A stretch of DNA of 64,000 nucleotides from Roseibium marinum (lineage in GTDB: Bacteria; Pseudomonadota; Alphaproteobacteria; Rhizobiales; Stappiaceae): positions 1-64,000 of the forward strand of contig NZ_PPCN01000021.1 of NCBI RefSeq assembly GCF_002906165.1. Direction: 5' to 3'. Positions 8,091-15,392 of the stretch are shown here, piece after piece. A program made the translations under genes and the position numbers. The number at the start of each line of letters is the position of its first letter. Position 1 is the first letter of the stretch. Below the pieces are notes generated by a model. It searched no databases. It was not told the origin of the DNA and saw nothing but the letters and a program-made list of their open reading frames with translations.

Positions 8091-9251
8091 ATGTCAATGG
8101 CTTACGATCTCCGCAGGTCCCTGAAATCACTGGACTGGACCGATCTGGCCGATCCGCTTGATCGCGCCAGCCGCGCGCTGACGCGGGCGGATGAACGGCT
8201 GGCGCGCACTTGCGATCTTGCCGACGGCGTGCGCAGCCGCTCGCACCTGTTCGACACTTGTGCGTCCATGGCCCTCGACGGCGACCTGGTGCATCTGGAG
8301 GATCTGGTCCTGCATGACGCCGGCACCGACAGGCGCGCCCCGACCCATGAGCTGACCCGGGCCGCCAGGCTCCTGGCCCTGCGCCGGCGGATCGACCGGC
8401 ACCCCCCTGAAACTGTCCTCAGCCGCAACGGCATTCTGACCCTGATCGGCCGGCAGGCGGACAGTTTTGAGGAGGGGAATGCCCGGGGCAGCCGTGCGGG
8501 GGAGGGGAGGGGAGGTTCGCCATCGATCTCGACACATGTGCAAGACGACGCGGACAGGGAAGAAAACCTTCTTGCCGAGATTGACGCCGTTCTGCAACGC
8601 TCCCGGCAGCTTGCTGAAGGATCCGTCCCGGTCGCACGGACATCGTCCCATCGGATGGCAACGGCTCAAATGCAATCCGATCCAGGAACACCCGATCGGC
8701 GCGACCGCCTGGACGCCTGGCTGGTCGTCTTGAACGCGGCCAGACCACTGAACCTGCCCCCCGTTCTGACGGCCGTCATTTTGTTCGATGCCTGGCAGCG
8801 GCTGCAGCCGCTGGACGGCTGGCCGGAGCTCGGCCGTCTGGTGTCGGCCACCTTCCTGAAATCGCAGGTGACGACCTCCCATCTGCCGGCCCTGTCCGTG
8901 GGTCTGAGAAAATCGCCCTTCCGCTGGCGCCGCGCGGATCCATTCCGCACACGCATCACCGTCCTCCTGTCCGGGGTCGAGAAAGCGGCCCGGGAAACCA
9001 TGGACCAGATGGACAAGCTGTCCATCGCCCAGGAGCAACTGGACCGCCATTGCCGGTCCTGCCGAAGCCATTCCAGGCTGCCCGACTTTGCTCACATGTT
9101 CCTGTCCCGGCCGCTGGTGACCATTCCAATGGCCCGCCAGGAGCTCGGCGTCACCGCCGCCGCCGTCGACCACATGATCCGCCAGCTCGGCCCGGCGCTG
9201 CCGCGCGAGCTCACCGGCCGCGGCAGATACAGGGCCTGGGGGATTCTGTGA
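8091..9251 (+). CDS. DUF1612 / RHE_PE00001-like protein with C-terminal HTH
   Basis: A 386-residue protein resembling the RHE_PE00001 family (DUF1612 plus helix-turn-helix) of rhizobial and roseobacter plasmids. The N-terminal part contains SRSHLFDTCASMALDGDLVHLEDLVLHDAG, typical of the family. The C-terminus has a helix-turn-helix like RQELGVTAAAVDHMIRQLGP. Its role is unknown; DNA-binding regulation of plasmid functions is likely. ATG codons at 8091 and 8097 are both possible starts. Its gene is divergent from the integrase, and the 170 bp between them is AT-rich and promoter-like. Confidence 0.8.
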   Translation: MSMAYDLRRSLKSLDWTDLADPLDRASRALTRADERLARTCDLADGVRSRSHLFDTCASMALDGDLVHLEDLVLHDAGTDRRAPTHELTRAARLLALRRRIDRHPPETVLSRNGILTLIGRQADSFEEGNARGSRAGEGRGGSPSISTHVQDDADREENLLAEIDAVLQRSRQLAEGSVPVARTSSHRMATAQMQSDPGTPDRRDRLDAWLVVLNAARPLNLPPVLTAVILFDAWQRLQPLDGWPELGRLVSATFLKSQVTTSHLPALSVGLRKSPFRWRRADPFRTRITVLLSGVEKAARETMDQMDKLSIAQEQLDRHCRSCRSHSRLPDFAHMFLSRPLVTIPMARQELGVTAAAVDHMIRQLGPALPRELTGRGRYRAWGIL

Positions 9252-9328
9252 AGGCCGTCACAACGCTCACTGCAGAGCCGCGCGAGATCAAGGCAGGCGT
9301 TGGGGCCACTTTCGGCCAAATTCTCATG

Positions 9329-9571
9329 TCAGCCTTCGACATAGCCGCGCTTGCATTTGCTGCGCACCAGTTGCGCCTTGCGGGCGTGTGCGGAAACCAG
9401 ATCGGGAAAGAGATCCGACCGTGACCGCCCCGAGGTGCCAAGACGCCCCCACCTCCGTTGAACGGCATAATCGCCGAACAGGGTCGGCTCGACCGACAAC
9501 GCATAGAACCGGGCCATGTTCCGGTGCGGATCGATGCGCGTCAGAAAGACAGGGTGTCGAAGGCTCTGCAT
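9329..9571 (-). CDS. WGR domain protein
   Basis: An 80-residue protein from an ATG at 9571, consisting almost entirely of a WGR domain (ARFYALSVEPTLFGDYAVQRRWGRLGTSGR). WGR domains are named for the Trp-Gly-Arg triad seen here and probably bind nucleic acid; they occur in PARPs and in many small plasmid proteins. It is convergent with the DUF1612 gene. A longer form from 9625 is possible but adds nothing that matches the domain. Confidence 0.8.
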   Translation of the reverse strand: MQSLRHPVFLTRIDPHRNMARFYALSVEPTLFGDYAVQRRWGRLGTSGRSRSDLFPDLVSAHARKAQLVRSKCKRGYVEG

Positions 9572-9625
9572 GCCGCCAGTGTGCAGGCAAACATTGACGC
9601 GCGTCCAATGACTGTTTGGAATCAA

Positions 9626-10428
9626 TCAGCACATGTTCGATTCAATATTGGCGGCCTGATTGAGGGCAGCTCGGCACAAATCCATACCGCATCGAAGCGA
9701 TGGTTACCGGTCTCAGCAAAGCAGAAGTGCCCGCGCGAGCGCATTCCTATGCTGATGCCGGAGCGGACATGACCCAGTTTCAATCCAAAAAGACAGACCC
9801 AGTCCAACCCCGTGGAAAACACGCTGAATTTGAAGGGGCAGCGCTCCTAACGAAATATTGGAACCAAAGAAAGCGGCATCTACAGCTTCCTGAACGGAAA
9901 AGACCGCACCCGATATCAGTTGAGCGGCGGGCCATGCAACAAGGCCCTGTCGGACAATGGATCAGCAGGTGCAGAGAATAGCTTAATTTACGCCGAAACC
10001 TACCTTGGCACATCTGAGCCAGCGGCGGGCGTCTACATCATCATGCCCGGTAGCAGCGGCATCCAACCCACAAGTGGAATTCAACACCACCACCTTGACT
10101 ACTTCATCCTGTCGTCTTGGGCCGCCAAAGCGGCGCTAACGGTGAGGCCGTGGACCAGGTCCGATTTTCCAGGGTTCCAAATGTGAGAAATCTGAAATCT
10201 GCGGCCGCTGCGAAATCTCACTCATTTTATCTGCTGTGGGACATTCTTTTCGCACGAAACCTATGCCATTTAATCGACTTGCTAGTAGTTTGGCGCAAAG
10301 TAAAGCCCATAGTACTTGCAATTTTTCGGCCAACCTGCCGCATTTTCGCACTCGTCGGGTTGGCTGATCTTGGCGGACGGCTGAAGGATGGGGTCTAGGC
10401 AAGATTTTTCACTCCTTCATCGTGTTTT
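9626..10428. other. Intergenic region with no supported gene
   Basis: About 800 bp between the WGR gene and the foreign cluster. The short open frames on either strand show no recognisable domain and unlikely composition. It is probably decayed DNA at the left border of the inserted cluster. Confidence 0.5.
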
Positions 10429-10530
10429 TCAGAAATCGACTTGGGTGATCCTACTCGCGTTCAGATCACGCGCCTCACGCAAAACTTGAGTATTATCTCT
10501 AGCTTTTTCCGTATAGTTCTGATTGCTCAT
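10429..10530 (-). pseudogene. 5' stub of radical SAM gene (left repeat copy)
   Basis: Only the first 24 codons of the radical SAM gene at 24771-25844 are present, identical up to the repeat boundary at 10459. Unrelated sequence then gives a stop at 10429. The radical SAM cysteines are absent, so this is non-functional debris of the duplication. Confidence 0.85.
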
Positions 10531-10603
10531 GATAATTTGAATTTTTCCAAGAATTAACAATACGCATTGTTTGCGAAGATGCGATGCGATCACGATATTC
10601 ATG

Positions 10604-10621
10604 TTGACACCTGCGGCAGGT
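10604..10621 (+). promoter_or_regulatory. Divergent control region with palindrome (copy 1)
   Basis: The 154-bp gap between the divergent radical SAM and 236-aa genes holds TTGACA (10604-10609) next to the perfect palindrome ACCTGCGGCAGGT (10609-10621). This is a plausible -35 box with an overlapping operator. No well-spaced -10 is evident, so promoter assignment is tentative. Confidence 0.35.
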
Positions 10622-10683
10622 TGCCACAAGCTATTCGAGCATGCAATGGCATCATACAACCGTAGCAGAGGGCGGCTTACAAA

Positions 10684-11394
10684 ATGGCTATTTCCAAAAT
10701 CGCATTTTTTCTTCACGGCACCGTCAATGGCGAAAGTTTTGACATGAACGGCAAGGGGGTAGGGGATCGCTCGCGCGGCACCTGCGAGCTTCACCTTGAG
10801 GCGTCGCCCTCGTTCCCTGTTGGATTTGATCCAGTTTCTTGTCCTTTGATCTGCTCGCATCCCACGAGTACGTTCTTCGCCAAATCGGATGCGACTTGCG
10901 TTGACCTCGCCCATATTGCCGCTGGTGCCTTCGACATTTCGCCGGCGCGCGAAGGCGTGTTGCGCGACAGCAGCGGCGAAGAACTGCTTCGCCTGTCAGT
11001 AACAAGCACGACGCGTCTGGAAGACGATTGCCTCGTCATTCACAACGAGATGACCGGGGTCTCCCGGTTGCCCCGCTTGAAGCGCAATGTGACCCCGTTG
11101 CGCGACTACATCATGCCCGCCGGTCCCGGACGCGCCACCGCGCTCATCCGCTATCAGCTGGAAACGGAAGCAGGTGCTCTGCTCGACGGCGTGACCACCG
11201 TTCCTTATGCCTGGGCTGGCATGAACAACCTGCCGGAGCCGCTGGTGAGAAACGTTCACGACATCACCGTAAACTGGGATGGAAGGACAAAGGTCTCCGC
11301 GTTCTACAACGTGTCCATCGCCGCCCTAGAGGAGAAATCACTGCCGTTCAGCGACCGGCAGGTTGTCAAGGAAGCAGCAGATGTTGAAGCCTGA
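10684..11394 (+). CDS. Unknown 236-aa protein paired with the small peptide gene (copy 1)
   Basis: I do not recognise this family. The 236 residues look beta-rich and soluble, with no signal peptide or membrane segment. The sequence starts with a short hydrophobic strand (ISKIAFFLHGTVNG) and has two Cys at the SCPLICSHP stretch near residue 53. Its stop codon overlaps the start of the 74-aa gene, so the two are translationally coupled and likely cooperate: it could be a leader-binding or scaffold protein, or a modifying enzyme. The gene is complete in both repeat copies, as is its small partner, while the flanking genes survive in only one, which suggests the pair is what selection kept. Confidence 0.75.
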   Translation: MAISKIAFFLHGTVNGESFDMNGKGVGDRSRGTCELHLEASPSFPVGFDPVSCPLICSHPTSTFFAKSDATCVDLAHIAAGAFDISPAREGVLRDSSGEELLRLSVTSTTRLEDDCLVIHNEMTGVSRLPRLKRNVTPLRDYIMPAGPGRATALIRYQLETEAGALLDGVTTVPYAWAGMNNLPEPLVRNVHDITVNWDGRTKVSAFYNVSIAALEEKSLPFSDRQVVKEAADVEA

Positions 11395-11605
11395 AAAAAT
11401 CGCCAATGACGTGGAGGAGTTCGATGCGTTCGGCGTAGCGAGAGTGACCTCCACGGAGTTGCAAAAGATCCGTGATCATCTGACGCCAGAAATCGCCTAC
11501 TCGCTCGTCGTGGCATCCCTGAACCGTCAGATCAACCAGCTCGACGCCAAGCAGGGAGAAGCCCCGATCATCGGCGTCAATGTCGAATTACCAATGGGTT
11601 GGTAA
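11381..11605 (+). CDS. Candidate RiPP precursor peptide, 74 aa (copy 1)
   Basis: Begins at ATG 11381 after an AAGGAA site and overlaps the 236-aa stop. The first ~58 residues are charged and helical (EKIANDVEEFDAFGVARVT, then ELQKIRDHLTPEIAYSLVV), like a leader. The last ~15 after QLDAKQG are different in character and end GVNVELPMGW. It contains no Cys. A perfect terminator follows 17 bp after the stop, so the small gene can be expressed far above its downstream neighbour, as is usual for precursor genes. No known RiPP family was recognised. It could instead be a small accessory protein; the precursor role is inferred from size, architecture and the surrounding radical SAM, protease and exporter genes. 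Confidence 0.6.
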   Translation: MLKPEKIANDVEEFDAFGVARVTSTELQKIRDHLTPEIAYSLVVASLNRQINQLDAKQGEAPIIGVNVELPMGW

Positions 11606-11622
11606 CCTCTCTCACCTTTTCG

Positions 11623-11650
11623 CTGGGCGGTGATCAACATCACCGCCCAG
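11623..11650 (+). terminator. Intrinsic terminator after the small gene (copy 1)
   Basis: Perfect 11-bp stem CTGGGCGGTGA / TCACCGCCCAG around a 6-nt loop, followed by TCGTTCTTTTATTT. It lies between the 74-aa gene and the next reading frame and is ideally placed to make the small gene the dominant transcript. Confidence 0.85.
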
Positions 11651-11698
11651 TCGTTCTTTTATTTATTCGACCAGTCTTATTTGCATCCCGGAGCGAGC

Positions 11699-11962
11699 AT
11701 GATGTTGTCGAACCCAGCCTCCAAGAGCGTCGTGCTGGCATTTAGACAGATTCCACAAACAATCGGAGCAGCGAGTGTACCCACAGAAGAAGCGTGCTTT
11801 CAGAACCATGTTATCGGAAGGGTAGCTCTGACGTTCCCTATCAGAGATACGTCTTCGGCATATCGCCGACGTGTGTCAGAGCGTCCATTCTGCAATTTTG
11901 TATTAAAGAGCGCGGGCAAAGAGGTCGTCGACCACTTGTTCATCGGGGAAGTTACAGGATGA
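11699..11962 (+). pseudogene. Truncated caspase-like gene fused to foreign tail
   Basis: The first 25 codons equal the start of the caspase-like gene at 27013. After the repeat boundary at 11774 the frame continues for 62 codons of unrelated sequence ending HLFIGEVTG. The catalytic His and Cys are absent. Its TGA overlaps the ATG of the following radical SAM gene (ATGA), so it may still serve as a translational coupler. The tail could be the 3' end of an older gene that was upstream of the radical SAM gene before the duplication landed. Confidence 0.65.
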
Positions 11963-13221
11963 CCTGGCATACGGAAGTTCTAAACGACAGGATGGCCGGC
12001 TACATCGGACTCGAACGCGAGATGCCCTATACGCTCGCACTACTTCTTCATCCTCAGCACCGCCGAGAGGAGGTTCGGAACCGCGCAAAAAACTATCTCG
12101 CCGCTCGACGTGCCGAATGCACTCGCTCGCCCAACGTCGCGCATGCCCCCTACCACATCGTAATAGATCCTTCTGATGTTTGTAATTTGCGCTGTCCACT
12201 TTGTGTCCATGTGACCGACCCTAAGGGTAGGCAGCGAACCAGAATGTCCATGGATCAGGCGTCGAGGCTGCTCAATAAGCTCGGACCACTGGCATTGCGA
12301 CTTGATCTTTTCAATTGGGGCGAACCGCTGCTCAACCCGGATTTCGCGGAGATCGTAGCCGAAGCTTCGGATTTGGGACTCTATACACGGACGTCGAGCC
12401 ATTTCAGTTTCGATCCTCCGCTCGACTGGGATCGTATTGTTGCATCTGGTCTGCGGTATATCGTAGCGTCTGTCGACGGTTCTAGCGAGAAGGCGTATCG
12501 TGCTTATCGCAAAGGTGGCAGTCTCAGTGCTGTTCATAAAAACCTGCGTGCGCTCCGCGACGCAAAGCAAAGGGCCAAATCTGTTTGGCCCGTGCTTGAA
12601 TGGCAGTTTCTTGCTTTCCGTCACAACGTTCAGGAACTAGATGACGTCAGAAAGAATGCGCTTGAACTCGGAGCTGATCTCATACGCTGTGGAGGCGCAC
12701 GCGCTGAGATGGGGTCCAAAACGATGATCGCGTCGGCCGACGGCGTGGCTCGATCGCAGGATTTTTTGTTGGATTCCTCACACCCGCTCAGCGAATATGA
12801 TGTGTCGGGGGCCAAGCGACGAGTGGAAGAGCTTTCGCATTGCCGCTGGCTATGGGGCAAGCTTGCCATCCATGCTGATGGGCGCCTTGCGCCATGTTGG
12901 AACGGATGGCGCAAGACCCACGACATGGGGGATACGAATGAAGCCGAACCGCTTGCGCTCTGGAATTCCAAGAATTTTCGCCGGGCGCGCCAATTAGCAG
13001 AGACGGGAGGAGATCCCAGTTGTAGCACGTTGTGTGGACCGTGTGCACATCACCGGAGTTTTGTTCCGCCACCAGACCGAGATGACGAGCCTATTGGAGA
13101 CATGTCCATGCTCGCCAACGCGGCGCAAACAATTCTGCAGGAAACCGGACATTTGGTCGGCGAGCATCTTAGGCAAGAACTTGCCGCCATTCTAAACGAT
13201 CCGGAGGTCACATGTCCCTGA
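11959..13221 (+). CDS. Radical SAM/SPASM enzyme 1
   Basis: A 420-residue radical SAM protein with the CxxxCxxC cluster motif as CNLRCPLC (Cys75, 79, 82) and a GE motif region in LFNWGEPLLNPDF. The C-terminal SPASM/Twitch region has HCRWLW, APCWNGW and CSTLCGPC, enough Cys to bind an auxiliary iron-sulfur cluster. SPASM proteins commonly modify ribosomal peptides (crosslinks, epimerisation, oxidation). The start at 11959 is preceded by a GGGGA site and overlaps the previous stop. The gene overlaps the next radical SAM gene by 10 bp, so these two and the dioxygenase form one operon. The substrate is unknown; the 74-aa peptide upstream is the obvious candidate. Confidence 0.9.
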   Translation: MTWHTEVLNDRMAGYIGLEREMPYTLALLLHPQHRREEVRNRAKNYLAARRAECTRSPNVAHAPYHIVIDPSDVCNLRCPLCVHVTDPKGRQRTRMSMDQASRLLNKLGPLALRLDLFNWGEPLLNPDFAEIVAEASDLGLYTRTSSHFSFDPPLDWDRIVASGLRYIVASVDGSSEKAYRAYRKGGSLSAVHKNLRALRDAKQRAKSVWPVLEWQFLAFRHNVQELDDVRKNALELGADLIRCGGARAEMGSKTMIASADGVARSQDFLLDSSHPLSEYDVSGAKRRVEELSHCRWLWGKLAIHADGRLAPCWNGWRKTHDMGDTNEAEPLALWNSKNFRRARQLAETGGDPSCSTLCGPCAHHRSFVPPPDRDDEPIGDMSMLANAAQTILQETGHLVGEHLRQELAAILNDPEVTCP

Positions 13222-14249
13222 TGCTTCGAAGTCTCCAGGCAAACTTCGCCTATAGGTTCGGCTTTACCCGGCTGCCCTATGCCCCGCTGCTTATCAGCCT
13301 GGAACCTACAAACTATTGTAATCTTCGTTGTCCGATGTGTCCGGTGGGGCATAGAGCCCACGATCCTTCCATCGCGCGCGGTTTCATGCCGCGGGCGGTG
13401 TTTGATACGCTTTTGCCTGAGCTTGCCCGCATACGTCCAGTCATTGCCTTTCACATGGGCGGCGAAAGTCTGATGCATCCAGATTTTTTTCAAATGGGGC
13501 AGGAACTGCGCACAGCGGGCCTGAGGGTTCGACTCGACAGTAACGCGATGCTAATTTCGAGAGACGTCGCCCGGCGCCTGATCGAACACCCACCAGTCGA
13601 CGAGATTTATCTCGATTTGGATGGAGACGATGCGGGGTCCTATGAGCGTATTCGAAAGAGAGCTAATTTCGATCGTGTGGTTGGTAATATCAGGCACCTG
13701 CTGTCTTTCCGGGCGGAACGAAAGCAGTCATTGCCGCGCATTATTGTAAAAGGTATCCGATATTATCGGCTAGGGGCAAAACCGGGATTTCCGGATAGCT
13801 ACAAGGCACTCTTTGCTGATGCGCCACCCGACGAATATCGTTTTGCTTGGGCGGATTACTGGCCCGGCAGCCACCGGGAAGATCTGTCTTCTGCCAGTGC
13901 CGAGGATGGCGCTCTCTATCAGGTGCCTCCGGCCAATTCCGATCCCAAAGCTTGTGAATTGCTGTGGTCGCGGTTGGCGATCGGGTGGGACGGGCAAGCG
14001 CTCTTATGCTGTCTCGATCTCAACCGTACTGCGTTGATCGCCGATGTTGTGAAGTCCGGCATCATGGGGGCATGGAATTCGCCGGCGATGATGGACGCAC
14101 GACGGGCTCATATATCCGGACGTCAAACGGAAATGAGTCTTTGCGCGAACTGTCAACAGATTCGGCGCGAGTCACCGAGCTTGCTCCGAAGATTTAAACT
14201 GTTGAACACCGGGCGGAACGCTTCGCAAGGTGGAGAAAGGCAGAGCTGA
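13212..14249 (+). CDS. Radical SAM/SPASM enzyme 2
   Basis: A 345-residue radical SAM protein. The cluster motif is CNLRCPMC (Cys36, 40, 43), preceded by LLISLEPTNY. The GGES segment (HMGGESLMHPDFF) is the SAM amino-group contact. The C-terminal SPASM part shows CELLWSRLAIGWDGQALLCCLDLN and LCANCQQI. Short N-terminus, so no separate leader-binding RRE domain is visible. Starts inside the previous gene and ends in a 1-bp overlap with the dioxygenase start, which points to coordinated production. It probably acts on the same substrate as enzyme 1. Confidence 0.9.
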   Translation: MSLMLRSLQANFAYRFGFTRLPYAPLLISLEPTNYCNLRCPMCPVGHRAHDPSIARGFMPRAVFDTLLPELARIRPVIAFHMGGESLMHPDFFQMGQELRTAGLRVRLDSNAMLISRDVARRLIEHPPVDEIYLDLDGDDAGSYERIRKRANFDRVVGNIRHLLSFRAERKQSLPRIIVKGIRYYRLGAKPGFPDSYKALFADAPPDEYRFAWADYWPGSHREDLSSASAEDGALYQVPPANSDPKACELLWSRLAIGWDGQALLCCLDLNRTALIADVVKSGIMGAWNSPAMMDARRAHISGRQTEMSLCANCQQIRRESPSLLRRFKLLNTGRNASQGGERQS

Positions 14250-15145
14250 TGAGCTACGGCACGACGAATTCGGACTTTTTAGGTACGACGGCTCCAGAGG
14301 GAGATTGGGATGAGGATGGCTACCTTATTCTTCGCAATGCAATCCCGCCCGATCAGCTGCAACGCTGGACCGAAGCAACCGACACGCTGCACCGCACTTT
14401 TCTCGAAGGGGCAATTCCGAACCTTTCCCAAGACAAGGAGACCGCGACGACTTTCCCGCCGCATTGGGAATGGATCGATAGAACGTGGGATCGCAGGACA
14501 ATAGCTTTCCGTCGTTGGAGGATTGTGGAGGACGATCCGGTTTTTCTTGAGATGCTCGACCATCCAGCGTGGTTTCCCATTGTGCTCAAGCTTTTCGGCA
14601 ACTTCGTTCAGATCTCTCTGACGCATGTCATTGTCTATCCACCGAAGGCACATGACGAACCTTATATTCATGTCGACGGCGGGGATTCACTCGGCAACAT
14701 CCGCACAGATCCCAGCAGCCTGCCACTTTACGTGAAAGTGATGATCTTTCTAAACGATCTGTCGCGGGAAAACGAAGGTAATTTCTCTGTCGTGCCGGGC
14801 TCGCACCGCGTGCCGTACGAAAAAGAGGAAGCAAAGCGGATATTGCAGGAGGGCCGAGCAAAACAGCTGAAATTTCGGGCAGGAGACTGCATCCTGTTTC
14901 CGCACTCGCTGTGGCACGGACCTGCGCCAAACCGGTCGAAACGGTCGCGCAAGACGCTTTTCGTCGGCTATTCGCCGACGTTTATGCGTCCTTACGATTA
15001 TCAGAGCATCGATGTGAAAACGCTGGCCGTAGCCACACCCAGGCAACGGCGTCTTCTGGGCGACCTTGGAGGTTGGGATTGGCGGGCGGGCTGCCACTAC
15101 TACAGTGGACCGGATCAGGAAGAGATTATGTCCCGCGAAACGTGA
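14249..15145 (+). CDS. Phytanoyl-CoA dioxygenase-like (PhyH) Fe(II)/2-oxoglutarate oxygenase
   Basis: A 298-residue PhyH-family oxygenase. The iron ligands are visible: HVD at residues 141-143 and a distal His in LFPHSLWHGPAPN (residue 219 or 223), with the 2-oxoglutarate-binding Arg in the following KRSRKTLFVGYSP. An N-terminal DEDGYLILRNAIP is typical of the family. PhyH enzymes hydroxylate, epoxidise or halogenate many small molecules and some peptides. Its ATG overlaps the radical SAM 2 stop, so it is the third gene of the operon and likely a tailoring enzyme. Length is normal. Confidence 0.88.
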   Translation: MSYGTTNSDFLGTTAPEGDWDEDGYLILRNAIPPDQLQRWTEATDTLHRTFLEGAIPNLSQDKETATTFPPHWEWIDRTWDRRTIAFRRWRIVEDDPVFLEMLDHPAWFPIVLKLFGNFVQISLTHVIVYPPKAHDEPYIHVDGGDSLGNIRTDPSSLPLYVKVMIFLNDLSRENEGNFSVVPGSHRVPYEKEEAKRILQEGRAKQLKFRAGDCILFPHSLWHGPAPNRSKRSRKTLFVGYSPTFMRPYDYQSIDVKTLAVATPRQRRLLGDLGGWDWRAGCHYYSGPDQEEIMSRET

Positions 15146-15392
15146 GCCGCATAGTTGCAATAATTCATGCGGTCCTGTAATCCGCTTTCATACTGGACCG
15201 ACGTTTCTTGCTAAGCTTTCGATTCTCTGACATGGCACACGTTTCGTGCGAACAAGCGGCGAAGTGATTGCAGTTGCTTTTAGTGCAGAGTGTCTAGATA
15301 AACAAGAGCTGGCGGGGGAAGTTGGTTTTTCTCAGTCGCCTCTGCTTTTGCAGAAGACCACCATCGCCGCTTGGCCCAATACAGTAGATCAG

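Larger units (their letters stand above)
10459..11774. repeat. 1,316-bp direct repeat, copy 1
   Basis: As far as I can read, base-for-base the same as 25773-27088 at a constant offset of 15,314 bp. It carries the 5' stub of a radical SAM gene, a divergent intergenic region, the complete 236-aa gene, the complete 74-aa gene, its terminator and the first 25 codons of the caspase-like gene. Both outer genes are truncated here but intact at copy 2, so copy 2 is the parent and this one is the duplicate. Confidence 0.95.

Noticed and set aside
10116..10398. Short plus and minus open frames before the repeat
   Set aside because: No domain, no ribosome-binding site and no homologue recognised; probably decayed DNA.
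15246..15392. GTG start extending IleRS by 49 residues
   Set aside because: The extra residues do not resemble the family, whose conserved N-terminus fits ATG 15393.
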